Source: an uncultured Acetatifactor sp. (lineage in GTDB: Bacteria > Bacillota > Clostridia > Lachnospirales > Lachnospiraceae). Taken from it: 64,000 bases of DNA. The notes under the pieces were generated by a model, which ran no database searches, was not told where the DNA came from, and was given only the letters and a program-made list of their open reading frames with translations. The DNA is taken from positions 62,001 to 126,000 of the forward strand of contig CANQOL010000002.1 of the NCBI GenBank assembly GCA_947625475.1, given 5' to 3'. Positions 17,250 through 25,060 of the stretch are shown here, piece after piece. Numbering within the stretch: position 1 is the first letter of the stretch; every line of letters begins with the position of its first letter. The position numbers and the translations under genes are program-made.

Positions 17250-18727
17250 AGCCTTCTCCTTTCCTGCAAAATTTCTCCGTCCTTTTGCTCCAGCAGGCGC
17301 ACCAGGTACTCCCACACCCGGGCCGTGGAGGAAATGCTTAAGGTTTCCTGGGCGGTATGGATATCCCGCATGTCGGGGCCCATGGAAACACAGTCCAGAT
17401 CCGGGATCTTGGCCGCCAGAAGGCCGCACTCCAGACCTGCGTGGATGGCCTCGATCCGGGGCTTTCTGCCGTACATTTCCTCATAGAGGGCCGTCATCTT
17501 CTCCCGAAGGGGCGAATGAACCCGGTAGGCCCAGCCCGGGTAATCTCCCTCCACCCGGCAGGTTCCTCCCGCCAACTCCGTCAGCGCCCCCACCTTATCC
17601 AGCAGAGCCCTCTTGGCGCTCTCTATGCTGCTTCGCACGGAGAAATCCGCCTCCAGGCCCTCCCGGGCCGAAAAGTGCAGCACTCCCAGATTCAGGGAGG
17701 TTTCCACCAGGCCCTCAATATCCTGGCTCATGGCCTGAACCCCGTTGGGCAGACTGCTCCAATAGGCCGCGCACCGGTCCAGCTCTTCTCCCCACAGGCA
17801 GAGGGCCCTCTCCGCCTCCCCCCGCTCCAGTCTCAGGAAAAAGCCCGGATCCCGCGAGGCCAGCTCTGCGCCCGCCTCCTTCTCCCAGGCCGCCGCAAAT
17901 GCCCGCAGATTCTCTTCGGCCCCCTCCGGCACCAGAATCCGCGCCACACTCTCCCGGGGGATGGCGTTGTCCGCCATGCCTCCCTCGCAGGAGAGCAGCC
18001 CCGTCTCCAGCTCCCGGGAGAGCCCCCGCAGGAATCTTCCCATGAGCAGATTGGAGTTGCCCCTCTCCCGGTGGATCTCCCCGCCGGAGTGGCCTCCCTT
18101 TAATCCGCCCAGGGTCACCTGCCAGATGCGGCCCCCGTGCTCAGAGGCCGGCGTCCCCAGATGGCAGCGGATCCTGGCTCCCCCGGCGCAGCCCGCCAGA
18201 AAGATCCCCTCCTCCTCCGAGTCCAGATTGATCATCCGGCGTCCCTGCAGCATGGACAGGTCAATGACTCTGGCCCCGTCCATTCCCACTTCCTCGTCCA
18301 CGGTGATCACCGCCTCCAGGCGGGGGTGCTTTAAGCTCCCGTCCTCAAAAAGAGCCAGCATATAGGCCACGGCGATTCCGTCGTCCCCTCCCAGGCTGGT
18401 GCCCAGGGCCCGGATCCGGTCCCCCTCCACCGCCAGCCTCAAGGGCTCTCTGGTCATATCCACAGCCAGCCCCGGCTCGCTCACCGCCACCATATCCATA
18501 TGCCCCTGGAGGATCACCGCAGCCTCCCCCTCGTACCCCGGGGATGCCTCCTTTATGAAAATCACATTTCCGGCTTCGTCCCTTATCCAGGGCAGCCCCC
18601 TTCTTTTGGCAAACTCCACCAGATAATCGCTGATGGCCTCCACATGGCCGGAGCCGTGGGGAATCCCGCAGATTTCCTCAAAATAATGAAACACTCTCTC
18701 CGGCTGTAAGCCTGACAATACACCCAT
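17246..18727 (-). CDS. pepD: Cytosolic dipeptidase, PepD/aminoacyl-histidine type (M20)
   Basis: 493 residues. A two-metal M20 peptidase that splits short peptides such as Xaa-His. Metal-site motifs are seen as QGHMDMV, LGGDDGIAVAY and TVDEEVGMDGA, with LKGGHSGGEIH and EAIHAGLECG further on. Start at 18727 follows GAGAGGAAAAGCT. Its stop overlaps the lacZ start by four bases. A 33-bp perfect hairpin lies just upstream of its ribosome-binding site. Its pairing with lacZ may reflect shared nutrient-scavenging expression. Confidence 0.92.
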   Translation of the reverse strand: MGVLSGLQPERVFHYFEEICGIPHGSGHVEAISDYLVEFAKRRGLPWIRDEAGNVIFIKEASPGYEGEAAVILQGHMDMVAVSEPGLAVDMTREPLRLAVEGDRIRALGTSLGGDDGIAVAYMLALFEDGSLKHPRLEAVITVDEEVGMDGARVIDLSMLQGRRMINLDSEEEGIFLAGCAGGARIRCHLGTPASEHGGRIWQVTLGGLKGGHSGGEIHRERGNSNLLMGRFLRGLSRELETGLLSCEGGMADNAIPRESVARILVPEGAEENLRAFAAAWEKEAGAELASRDPGFFLRLERGEAERALCLWGEELDRCAAYWSSLPNGVQAMSQDIEGLVETSLNLGVLHFSAREGLEADFSVRSSIESAKRALLDKVGALTELAGGTCRVEGDYPGWAYRVHSPLREKMTALYEEMYGRKPRIEAIHAGLECGLLAAKIPDLDCVSMGPDMRDIHTAQETLSISSTARVWEYLVRLLEQKDGEILQERRRL

Positions 18728-18741
18728 AGCTTTTCCTCTCC

Positions 18742-18775
18742 CCCGGCGGGGCATCGAAGGCCGCGCCCCGCCGGG
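18742..18775. other. Strong GC hairpin before pepD
   Basis: Arms CCCGGCGGGGC and GCCCCGCCGGG are perfectly complementary over 11 bp. The T run (ATATTTTTTT) is on the plus-strand side, so in the direction of pepD the hairpin is preceded by A and lacks a T tract; it could be a processing or read-through control point rather than a terminator for the upstream kinase gene. Confidence 0.7.
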
Positions 18776-18804
18776 ATATTTTTTTCTCCGGTTCTCCCCG
18801 GTTT

Positions 18805-21800
18805 TCAGCTCAGCATTTTCCGCAGAAGCTCCAGCATCCGGGCCGTGTCGATGGGCTTGGCCAAATGGCCGTTCATCCCGGCCTCCAGGGCCCGGCGCTT
18901 GTCCTCTTCAAAAGCGTTGGCGGTCATGGCGATAATGGGGATCTGCGCCAGGGCCGGATCCGCCAGCCCCCGGATGGCCCGGGTGGCTTCGTAGCCGTCC
19001 ATGTTTGGCATCTGAATATCCATCAGCACCAGATCGTAATATCCCGGTGCGGACCGGGACACCATGTCAAGAGCCTCCCGGCCGTCCCCGGCGCACTCCA
19101 CCTGAAGGCCCGCCTCTCCCAGCAGCTCCGCGGCAATCTCCCGGTTGAGCTCATTGTCCTCCGCCAGCAGAATGCGCCTGCCGGAAAAGGGATCCTCCGC
19201 CGGCTCAGGCTTTTTGGCAGGAACAGCCTCTCCCCCATGTCCCAGGCTTTTCTCCAGGGCACGGTGGAGATCCGAGGCAAACAGAGGCTTGCTGATAAAG
19301 CCGGTCACACCCGCCCGCCGGGCGTCCTCCTCAATGTCGGACCAGTCGTAGGCGCTCATAAGGATAATGGGGGAATCGTCTCCCACAATCTTGCGGATCT
19401 CCCGGACGGTCTCCACACCGCTCAAATCGGGCATGGACCAGTCCACAATGTACACCTCGAAGGGATCGGCCAGTTCAATCGCCTCCGCCGTGCGCACCAC
19501 CGCCTCCCGGCCGGACAGAGTCCACTCCGCCCGCATCCCGATCTGCCGGAGCATTTTGGAGACACTCTGACAGCTGACCAGATCGTCGTCCGCCACCAGT
19601 CCCCGCAGGCCCTTCAGCTCCGTGATAGCCTCCGTCTCACGGTGTCTGGCGGCAAAGGCCAGCTCCAGAGACACCGTAAAGGTGCTGCCCTGCCCCTGCC
19701 GGCTCTCCACCCGGATGGAGCCTCCCATCATATCCACAATGTTCTTGGTGATGGCCATTCCCAGGCCCGTGCCCTGGATCCCGCTGACGGTAGAATTTCT
19801 CTCCCGGGTAAAGGGATCAAAGACCGTCTCGGCGAACTCCGGGCTCATGCCGATTCCCGTGTCCCTCACCTGGAACTCATAAATGCCCCGGTCCTCCTTC
19901 CCGGAGGGCTTCTGGGTCACGTGCACCGACACGCTGCCCCCCGCGGGCGTAAACTTGATGGCGTTGGAGGTCAGATTCAGCAGGATCTGGTTCAGCCGCA
20001 GCCGGTCGCAGAAAATTTCCTCGTCAGTCACATCCACCGTGTCGATAAAAAGCTCCAGATGCTTGGCGTGGATATCGGCCTGAATGATATTGCGCAGCCC
20101 CTGCAGGATGTCCGCCAGATTTTCGGGGCGCTCCTCGATGGTAACCTTTCCCGCCTCGATGCGGCTCATATCCAGCACATCGTTGATCAGGCTCAGCAGA
20201 TGGCTGGATGCCTGGGAGATCTTGGTCAGATAGTCCTGGGCCCGCTCCCGGTTGTCCAAATGAGTGCTGGTCAGGGCCGTGTAGCCGATAATGGCGTTCA
20301 TGGGAGTCCGGATGTCGTGAGACATATTGTTGAGGAAGGTAGTCTTGGCCCGGTTGGCCGCATCCGCCGCCTGAAGGGCCTGGGAGAGTTCCTGGGTCTT
20401 TGCCTCCAGCTGAGCGGTGGCCCGGGCCACCTTCTCCTGCAGCCGCTTCTGACTGCGGGTCCGCACCGCCAGCAGAGCCAGGGAAAATAAAAGCAGAAGG
20501 ATCAGGGCGGTCCCCAAGATCCCGTAGGCCGGGTAGCGGTACAGGAAGGCGGTAAGGGTCATCTCCGTCCGGCGGCTGTCCTCCACCTCGCTGGAGATAA
20601 TGGCATCCAGCTGAGCCGAATCAATGCTGTCCGCCCCCTTGTCCAGGAGGGAGAGCAGATAACGGCCTCCCGGCACATTGTTCCCCACCCCGTAGGACAG
20701 GGAGGTATTGCCGAAACTGACCGCTGCCAGCCGGTTCCGGCTGTCCCTTTGGGCATACCACTCGGCGGTGTAGGCATACAGAATCGTGGCGTCGGCCCTG
20801 CCCTCCAGCACCTCCCGAACACACTCTCCGGCATTGGTGCAGCGGATCAGCATATCCTCGGAATAACGGCCCTGAACCAGTCTTCCGATGGCATCGTCCC
20901 GCTCCATCACGGCCAGCCTCTCCACAGGCCCGTCAAAATCCTTCAGGGTCAGACGGCCAAAGCCTGTCTGAAAATAGGGAACCGTGATCTTGTAGCCCGC
21001 TTCCTCCGCCAGATAATAATCCCCGGTAAAATCCAGCACCACGTCCGCGGCCCCCTGGGCCCTAAGCTCGTAATACTCCCCCCGGTCCTTTACCGGCACA
21101 TACTCATAGGGCAGCTCCAGACGTCCGGCCAGCCTCTCAAAAACCGCCGGCAGGATACCTCTGGCCTCTCCGTCCTGAAAATAGCAGTAGGGGGCACGCT
21201 CCGGATTGAACAGCACCCGCAGAGGCCGGCCCGAAGCCCGAAGCTCCTCCAGATAGGCCCGCTCTCCGGCGTTGGAAATAATATCCCCCGACCGGTCGGT
21301 GGCATAATAGGTCTCATGGAGAATATCCCGCCAGTTGGGCTCATGCAGATCCATCTCGTTGACGGCAGCATTGATCCTGTCCATCAGATCGGCCCGGTCC
21401 CTGCGGGTACAGATATAAAAGGGGCTGGCGTCAAAGGATTCCAGCAGCCATTCGTCCTTCAAAAGCCGCAGGCTCCCGGTCACGGCTCCGTCCACCTGGC
21501 CGCTCTGAAGGGCATCGGTAAGTGCATCCTGATCGGCAAAATAAACCGGCGTAAAGGAAAATCCCCGAAGGCGGGCAAACCGCTCAAAATTTTCGTTCTT
21601 GGAGTTGCCCTCCAGCATCCCCACCCGGATGCCGTCGTAGGTGGTATACTCTCCCCCCACAATGTCCTGGTTTCCGGCCTTCACGGTAAAGATGGTGGAG
21701 TTGACGCCGATGCTCTGCGCGGAGAAAAGGAACTCCTCCTCCCGCTCCGGCGTTTTGGAGACGGAGGTAACGATGTCCACCTGTCCCTGGCGGAGCATCT

Positions 21801-22062
21801 CCAGGGCGTCGGCGTAGGAGCCCTCATAGCCCAGATACTCATAGGACCATCCCCCATGGATAGCCAGGCGCTGGAGAAATTCATAGCCGTAGCCGCTGCG
21901 GCGCCCGTCGCCGTCAATGTCATGATATCCGGAAAAGGCAAAAAATCCAACCCGGAGTACCTCCGGCTGTTCTGTTACGGTTTCTGCGGCGTATACGGTG
22001 CGGCAGGACAGTACCGACAGCAGTACGGCCAGCGCAAGGCACAGCGGGCGCATCCCTTTCAT
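18805..22062 (-). CDS. Hybrid sensor histidine kinase with two solute-binding-like sensor domains
   Basis: 1085 residues. Signal peptide (ends CRTVYAAE), then two tandem bacterial SBP family 3-like domains (residues ~35-255 and ~275-490: LRVGFFAFSGYHDIDG, VDIVTSVSKTPERE; LRVLFNPERAPYCYF, DVVLDFTG), a membrane segment (~515-537), coiled coil, and a HisKA domain with NNMSHDIRTPMN (H582). The ATPase domain has NLTSNAIKF, DTGIGM and GTGLGMAI. Two receiver domains follow, with acceptor Asp in YIVDWSMPD and LVLMDIQMP. It likely senses an amino-acid-like or other small ligand outside the cell. BvgS-like layout, but no C-terminal HPt is present, so the phosphorelay partner is elsewhere. Paralogue of the kinase at 60268-62850. 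GAAGGAGGATGCTTCT precedes the ATG. Confidence 0.92.
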   Translation of the reverse strand: MKGMRPLCLALAVLLSVLSCRTVYAAETVTEQPEVLRVGFFAFSGYHDIDGDGRRSGYGYEFLQRLAIHGGWSYEYLGYEGSYADALEMLRQGQVDIVTSVSKTPEREEEFLFSAQSIGVNSTIFTVKAGNQDIVGGEYTTYDGIRVGMLEGNSKNENFERFARLRGFSFTPVYFADQDALTDALQSGQVDGAVTGSLRLLKDEWLLESFDASPFYICTRRDRADLMDRINAAVNEMDLHEPNWRDILHETYYATDRSGDIISNAGERAYLEELRASGRPLRVLFNPERAPYCYFQDGEARGILPAVFERLAGRLELPYEYVPVKDRGEYYELRAQGAADVVLDFTGDYYLAEEAGYKITVPYFQTGFGRLTLKDFDGPVERLAVMERDDAIGRLVQGRYSEDMLIRCTNAGECVREVLEGRADATILYAYTAEWYAQRDSRNRLAAVSFGNTSLSYGVGNNVPGGRYLLSLLDKGADSIDSAQLDAIISSEVEDSRRTEMTLTAFLYRYPAYGILGTALILLLLFSLALLAVRTRSQKRLQEKVARATAQLEAKTQELSQALQAADAANRAKTTFLNNMSHDIRTPMNAIIGYTALTSTHLDNRERAQDYLTKISQASSHLLSLINDVLDMSRIEAGKVTIEERPENLADILQGLRNIIQADIHAKHLELFIDTVDVTDEEIFCDRLRLNQILLNLTSNAIKFTPAGGSVSVHVTQKPSGKEDRGIYEFQVRDTGIGMSPEFAETVFDPFTRERNSTVSGIQGTGLGMAITKNIVDMMGGSIRVESRQGQGSTFTVSLELAFAARHRETEAITELKGLRGLVADDDLVSCQSVSKMLRQIGMRAEWTLSGREAVVRTAEAIELADPFEVYIVDWSMPDLSGVETVREIRKIVGDDSPIILMSAYDWSDIEEDARRAGVTGFISKPLFASDLHRALEKSLGHGGEAVPAKKPEPAEDPFSGRRILLAEDNELNREIAAELLGEAGLQVECAGDGREALDMVSRSAPGYYDLVLMDIQMPNMDGYEATRAIRGLADPALAQIPIIAMTANAFEEDKRRALEAGMNGHLAKPIDTARMLELLRKMLS

Positions 22063-22119
22063 AGAAGCATCCTCCTTCAGACGTATTTCCTATCATTCAA
22101 TCAGACACGTGGTTTTTTC

Positions 22120-22148
22120 ATTATATTCCTTTTCTCTCATAATGGCAA
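22120..22148 (-). promoter_or_regulatory. Predicted promoter of the hybrid kinase gene
   Basis: Minus strand -35 TTGCCA, 17-bp spacer, -10 TATAAT, about 58 bp upstream of the start codon. Confidence 0.7.
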
Positions 22149-22176
22149 GCCGGGATCAGCTTTTTAATTCTCCTTC

Positions 22177-22231
22177 AAAAAATAAGCGTATAAACCCTGC
22201 ATAGAGCTATCTATGTCAACGGGTTATACGC
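22177..22231 (-). terminator. Terminator-like long hairpin upstream of the kinase promoter
   Basis: Arms GCGTATAACCC and GGGTTTATACGC (one bulge) enclose a smaller palindrome (CATAG-AGCTAT-CTATG). On the minus strand it ends in TTATTTTTTG, so it probably stops transcription from the phd-doc side before the kinase promoter. Confidence 0.65.
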
Positions 22232-22594
22232 TCAGAGCGCAGTATGATGCGGTTTAATACCTCAATATCATGTTATCTATAAAATTAGGTTGTCAGACAA
22301 TTCTTGATTTTCTGGAATTTTTCTACACTTTTTTACATATTTGTAAAAAAGGAAGTGGCCTGACATCGAATCGCGTGGGTGACTGTCTGTATCAGCTTTG
22401 TTAAGTTTCTTTACTATACATAAGTATCAAATTCTTATCATATTCTGGGACAAGGTTTGATACAATCGAAACGGGGAAGAAAAGACCGTCGAACATTCGT
22501 TACGGGTGTGCATTTTTAATATTTTGTCCCAAATTTCGGGCAAAATTTTGAGAAAAAATCCGGGAATGCACACCCCTCAAAAAACAAACTGTTC
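22232..22594. other. AT-rich gap with a 72-bp inverted repeat (22504-22575)
   Basis: No gene seen. GGGTGTGCATT (22504-22514) and AATGCACACCC (22565-22575) are perfect inverted arms; inside them ATTTTG-CCC and GGG-CAAAAT nest a second stem. An extended -10-like TGATACAAT lies at about 22459-22467 on the plus strand without a good -35 box. The right arm is part of the direct repeat that recurs after the doc gene. Confidence 0.55.
22553..22579. repeat. Direct repeat, copy 1
   Basis: AAAAAATCCG-nn-AATGCACACCC-(C)TCA. Copy 2 is at 22991-23016; the two bracket the methyltransferase remnant. Confidence 0.75.
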
Positions 22595-22990
22595 TCAGCG
22601 AAAAACTGGAATTGACGGTTTTCTCGCAAGTTGCAAATCGATGGTATCATACACTGTAATTGTACCACCGTAATTGTTTATCGCATCCTCAATTTTTGAG
22701 AAAAACTTCTTCCTTATGGTTTCCTCAATTGCAATATGGTCAGAATATGTTCCGAGCAGCGCACAATACTCACTTGCAGAAAAAATTCGTGTTCTGTAAA
22801 ACAGGGCATATTTTATATCCGCGAAACCGTATTTTTCTGCGATTTTTGCAATCTGCCCGGCTTGAGTCTCGGAATATTCCGCCCTCGATTTTCCCCTTTT
22901 ATTGGAATAATATTCGGCATAAATCTCCTGAATTTCATCAAAAAGCGCCGGATTATCCTTGCAAGGATATGGATGAAATCCCGATTGAAC
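22595..22990 (-). pseudogene. C-terminal fragment of a SAM-methyltransferase-like protein
   Basis: The frame encodes about 130 residues that resemble the C-terminal part of UbiE/class I methyltransferase-like proteins (FHPYPCKDNPALFDEIQEIY, IAEKYGFADIKYALFYRTR, GTYSDHIAIEE, FFSKIEDAINNYGG, VYDTIDLQLARKP). The N-terminal SAM-binding half is missing: the frame runs directly into the direct repeat and then the doc stop codon. No ribosome-binding site is convincing, and ATG codons in the repeat would give a protein with no SAM site. Most likely a truncated relic left by recombination at the direct repeats. Family call by impression only. Confidence 0.6.
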
Positions 22991-23016
22991 AAAAAATCCG
23001 CAAATGCACACCCTCA
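22991..23016. repeat. Direct repeat, copy 2, abutting the doc stop codon
   Basis: Same 26-bp sequence as copy 1 apart from two core bases and one indel. It ends one base before the doc stop codon, marking the exact junction between the toxin-antitoxin pair and the gene fragment. Confidence 0.75.
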
Positions 23017-23394
23017 TTATTTCTGATGTTCGATCAGCCAATGCAAAACATCCGCATAATCCTTTTTTCCTTCCGCTACACCGAATATCAAATCTATCAA
23101 TTCTTTTTGTGAATATTCCAAATCATATCCATTTATTTCCATAAATACCAGCATAGCATGGACGCCAATTCTTTTGTTGCCGTCAATCATTGCATGATTT
23201 TTTACCAGTCCGTAGCATAATCGCGCCGCTTTCGCCTGAATACTGGGGTATAGTTCTTTACCGCCAAAGGATTGAAAGGGACTTTCCAATGCAGATTCAA
23301 GCAGCTTTTCGTCTCTAATCCCCTCACTGCCGCCATAAACTTTGATCAACTGAGAATGAAGCATCAGAATTTGTCTCTTCGTCAGTCTGATCAT
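23017..23394 (-). CDS. doc: Doc/Fic-family toxin
   Basis: 125 residues, usual Doc length. The Fic-fold active site is seen as HAMIDGNKRIGVHA (the H-x-x-x-D/N-G-N-K-R core, residues ~66-79). Doc toxins phosphorylate EF-Tu and halt translation until neutralised by the partner antitoxin. Conserved N-terminal pattern (LTKRQILMLHSQLIKVYGGS, then LESALESPFQSFGG) also matches. It overlaps the phd stop by 4 bp, the classic antitoxin-toxin coupling. All core residues are intact, so it looks functional. Confidence 0.93.
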   Translation of the reverse strand: MIRLTKRQILMLHSQLIKVYGGSEGIRDEKLLESALESPFQSFGGKELYPSIQAKAARLCYGLVKNHAMIDGNKRIGVHAMLVFMEINGYDLEYSQKELIDLIFGVAEGKKDYADVLHWLIEHQK

Positions 23395-23633
23395 CGTGCC
23401 AATACCTCGTATGCTTCCTTATTCTTTGCCAATAATCTCTTTGATATGTTTAAAACGTCCTCATCCGCTGCTTCACACTCTGACTCTGCTTTGCTGAAAT
23501 CAATCACAAGATACCTTGGAACATTGTTTTTCAGGATTACTGCTGTTCCATGCTCATCCACCAGCCTGGCCACTTTTGAGAAATTTTGATTTGCCTCTGT
23601 AATAGAAACCATTGTATTTGTATCTATTGTCAT
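23391..23633 (-). CDS. phd: Phd/YefM-family antitoxin
   Basis: 80 residues. N-terminal Phd-fold DNA-binding part (MVSITEANQNFSKVARLVDEHG, then VILKNNVPRYLVIDF) and a C-terminal helix that would thread into Doc. It would neutralise Doc and repress the pair's promoter. GGAGGTATATGCA precedes the ATG. A stretch with TATAGTATATG upstream may carry the promoter and operator. Low GC compared with most of the window, consistent with acquisition by transfer. Confidence 0.92.
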   Translation of the reverse strand: MTIDTNTMVSITEANQNFSKVARLVDEHGTAVILKNNVPRYLVIDFSKAESECEAADEDVLNISKRLLAKNKEAYEVLAR

Positions 23634-24070
23634 TGCATATACCTCCGCATCGTTTTGATGATTATAGTATATGTCAATACTAGGATAAATTCAACCTATA
23701 TTATATTCAAAATTTTTAATTCCCTTTCTTATCAGCCAGCAATTTCTAATCCATCTGGAAATTCCTGTGGTAAAAGTCCCGGCTGACAGGGCAGATTGTT
23801 ATCTAATATAATGAGCATGTTAAAGAAATTTTTCTCAACAACAAGGAGGATGGCTTCATGCGCTTTCGTCCCATTTGATAGCTATACAATCTGAACCGCA
23901 AAAGAACGGACCGTTTGACCTGGTATTTTTTGCGGACTTTTGTGTGAATCATAAAATTTTCGTTGAGTATATCAAAAATATCTTCTGCTTTCAACTGCAC
24001 AAATCATAAGGCATATCTGTATGATAGGGAAGAGGCTTCGGCCTCTTCTTTTTATTTTTGCCAGTGAAAA
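23634..24070. other. Gene-poor gap with decayed coding traces
   Basis: No intact gene seen. At about 23822-23879 a good GGAGG is followed by short frames ending in early stops (MRFRPI; MASCAFVPFDSYTI). At about 23880-24008 a plus-strand frame reads NGPFDLVFFADFCVNHK. They look like broken pieces of one or more genes that I do not recognise. AT-rich, like the phd-doc segment. Confidence 0.4.
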
Positions 24071-24883
24071 TTATACTCTAAGATTCTCCTGCAGGAGAAG
24101 TTTTTTGATCCCGGTGTATTTCTTTTCAGGAACCGGGAGCTCCGTTCCGTCTGACAGGATTACAAGGAAACGCCGGATCCCCCGCACATGGGCAGGGTTG
24201 AGCAGGTAACTTTCATGTGTCCGCACAAAAAGCCCACGGTATTTTTCTTTATATTCCGACAGCCTCCCATTTACGGTGAACGATCCCTTTTCCGTGTGGA
24301 TCCTCAGTTTTGCGGAACCCTTCACCTTTTCGATATACAAAATATGGCTTGCCGCCACACGGCGTATGATCATATCCGTCGCTTTTACCGTCATATAGCG
24401 CTCAGGCCTCACAGGGATGAGAGAGCGCGCCGCTACCTGCTCATAATGAACGGGATAAATGACGTCCCGGCTGTCATACTGTTGCGAATTGCTGATGTGC
24501 AGCATGACGATTTCAAACCGGTTTTCCCATCCGGCATCGGTTTTCACCCGTTTCCGCCGCCATGTATAGTGCAGCCGCTGATCGTGCAGATCCGTATTGC
24601 CGCTGGGATAATGTGTGTAAATTCCGTAGTGCAGAAGGATCTCTTTCACATGGGAATGGGGTGAGATGCACAGAGTCTTAATATCGTCCATGGTAAAGGT
24701 AAGGGAATGTTTTTCCCTCTTCCACGTCTGAATCACTGCGTCCCTGCCCTGTATCTGCTGCCCTTGGGCGGGACCGATCCATAAAACATCATCGCTGATA
24801 CTCTCAAAAAACGGCTCCAGGTTGCCTTGATAATACTCTGTTATAATATAAATAGAACGGTAAATCAAATCTTCTGTCTTCAT
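24071..24883 (-). CDS. LytTR-type DNA-binding regulator with SnoaL-like N-terminus
   Basis: 270 residues. Residues ~1-130 look like a SnoaL/NTF2-like fold (IITEYYQGNLEPFFESISDDVLWIGPAQGQQIQGRDAVIQTW), a possible small-ligand pocket. Residues ~165-268 are a LytTR DNA-binding domain (ILYIEKVKGSAKLRIHTEKG, GLFVRTHESYLLNPAHVRGI, LPVPEKKYTGIKKLL). There is no receiver domain, so it is not a standard response regulator. GGAGAAGGGTT precedes the ATG at 24883; an upstream in-frame start is less favoured. It is divergent from the HD-GYP/GGDEF gene, and a 9-12-9 direct repeat of LytTR-site layout lies between them. Confidence 0.85.
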   Translation of the reverse strand: MKTEDLIYRSIYIITEYYQGNLEPFFESISDDVLWIGPAQGQQIQGRDAVIQTWKREKHSLTFTMDDIKTLCISPHSHVKEILLHYGIYTHYPSGNTDLHDQRLHYTWRRKRVKTDAGWENRFEIVMLHISNSQQYDSRDVIYPVHYEQVAARSLIPVRPERYMTVKATDMIIRRVAASHILYIEKVKGSAKLRIHTEKGSFTVNGRLSEYKEKYRGLFVRTHESYLLNPAHVRGIRRFLVILSDGTELPVPEKKYTGIKKLLLQENLRV

Positions 24884-24925
24884 AACCCTTCTCCCGGCCG
24901 GGACTTTCATCGATCCCCTTTTCAA

Positions 24926-24954
24926 ATTATATACCGTAAAACAAGGCAATACAA
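24926..24954 (-). promoter_or_regulatory. Predicted promoter of the LytTR gene
   Basis: Minus strand -35 TTGTAT, 17-bp spacer, -10 TATAAT. The -35 box overlaps the left half of the direct repeat at 24951-24959, which allows autoregulation. Confidence 0.7.
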
Positions 24955-24980
24955 GTGATCTGGCGCAAAAAACAAGTGAT
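24951..24980. promoter_or_regulatory. Likely LytTR operator: two 9-bp direct repeats 12 bp apart
   Basis: ACAAGTGAT at 24951-24959 and again at 24972-24980, exactly identical and separated by 12 bp (21-bp period). LytTR regulators such as AgrA and ComE bind paired ~9-bp direct repeats with this spacing. It lies between two divergent promoters, one of them for a LytTR gene. Confidence 0.7.
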
Positions 24981-24994
24981 TTAAGGAAAACAGA

Positions 24995-25022
24995 TTGAAA
25001 TCAGCTGGCGGAGCGTTACAAT
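24995..25022 (+). promoter_or_regulatory. Predicted promoter of the REC/HD-GYP/GGDEF gene
   Basis: -35 TTGAAA, 16-bp spacer, -10 TACAAT. The LytTR-type repeat ends 15 bp upstream of the -35 box, a position suited to activation. Confidence 0.65.
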
Positions 25023-25060
25023 AAAAGCCTGTTGATACCGGCTGTAAAGGAGAATGCTCG

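Noticed and set aside
22440..22580. Possible small RNA gene (extended -10 box plus large hairpin)
   Set aside because: No acceptable -35 box and the hairpin is explained by inverted copies of a repeat; kept only as a structural observation.
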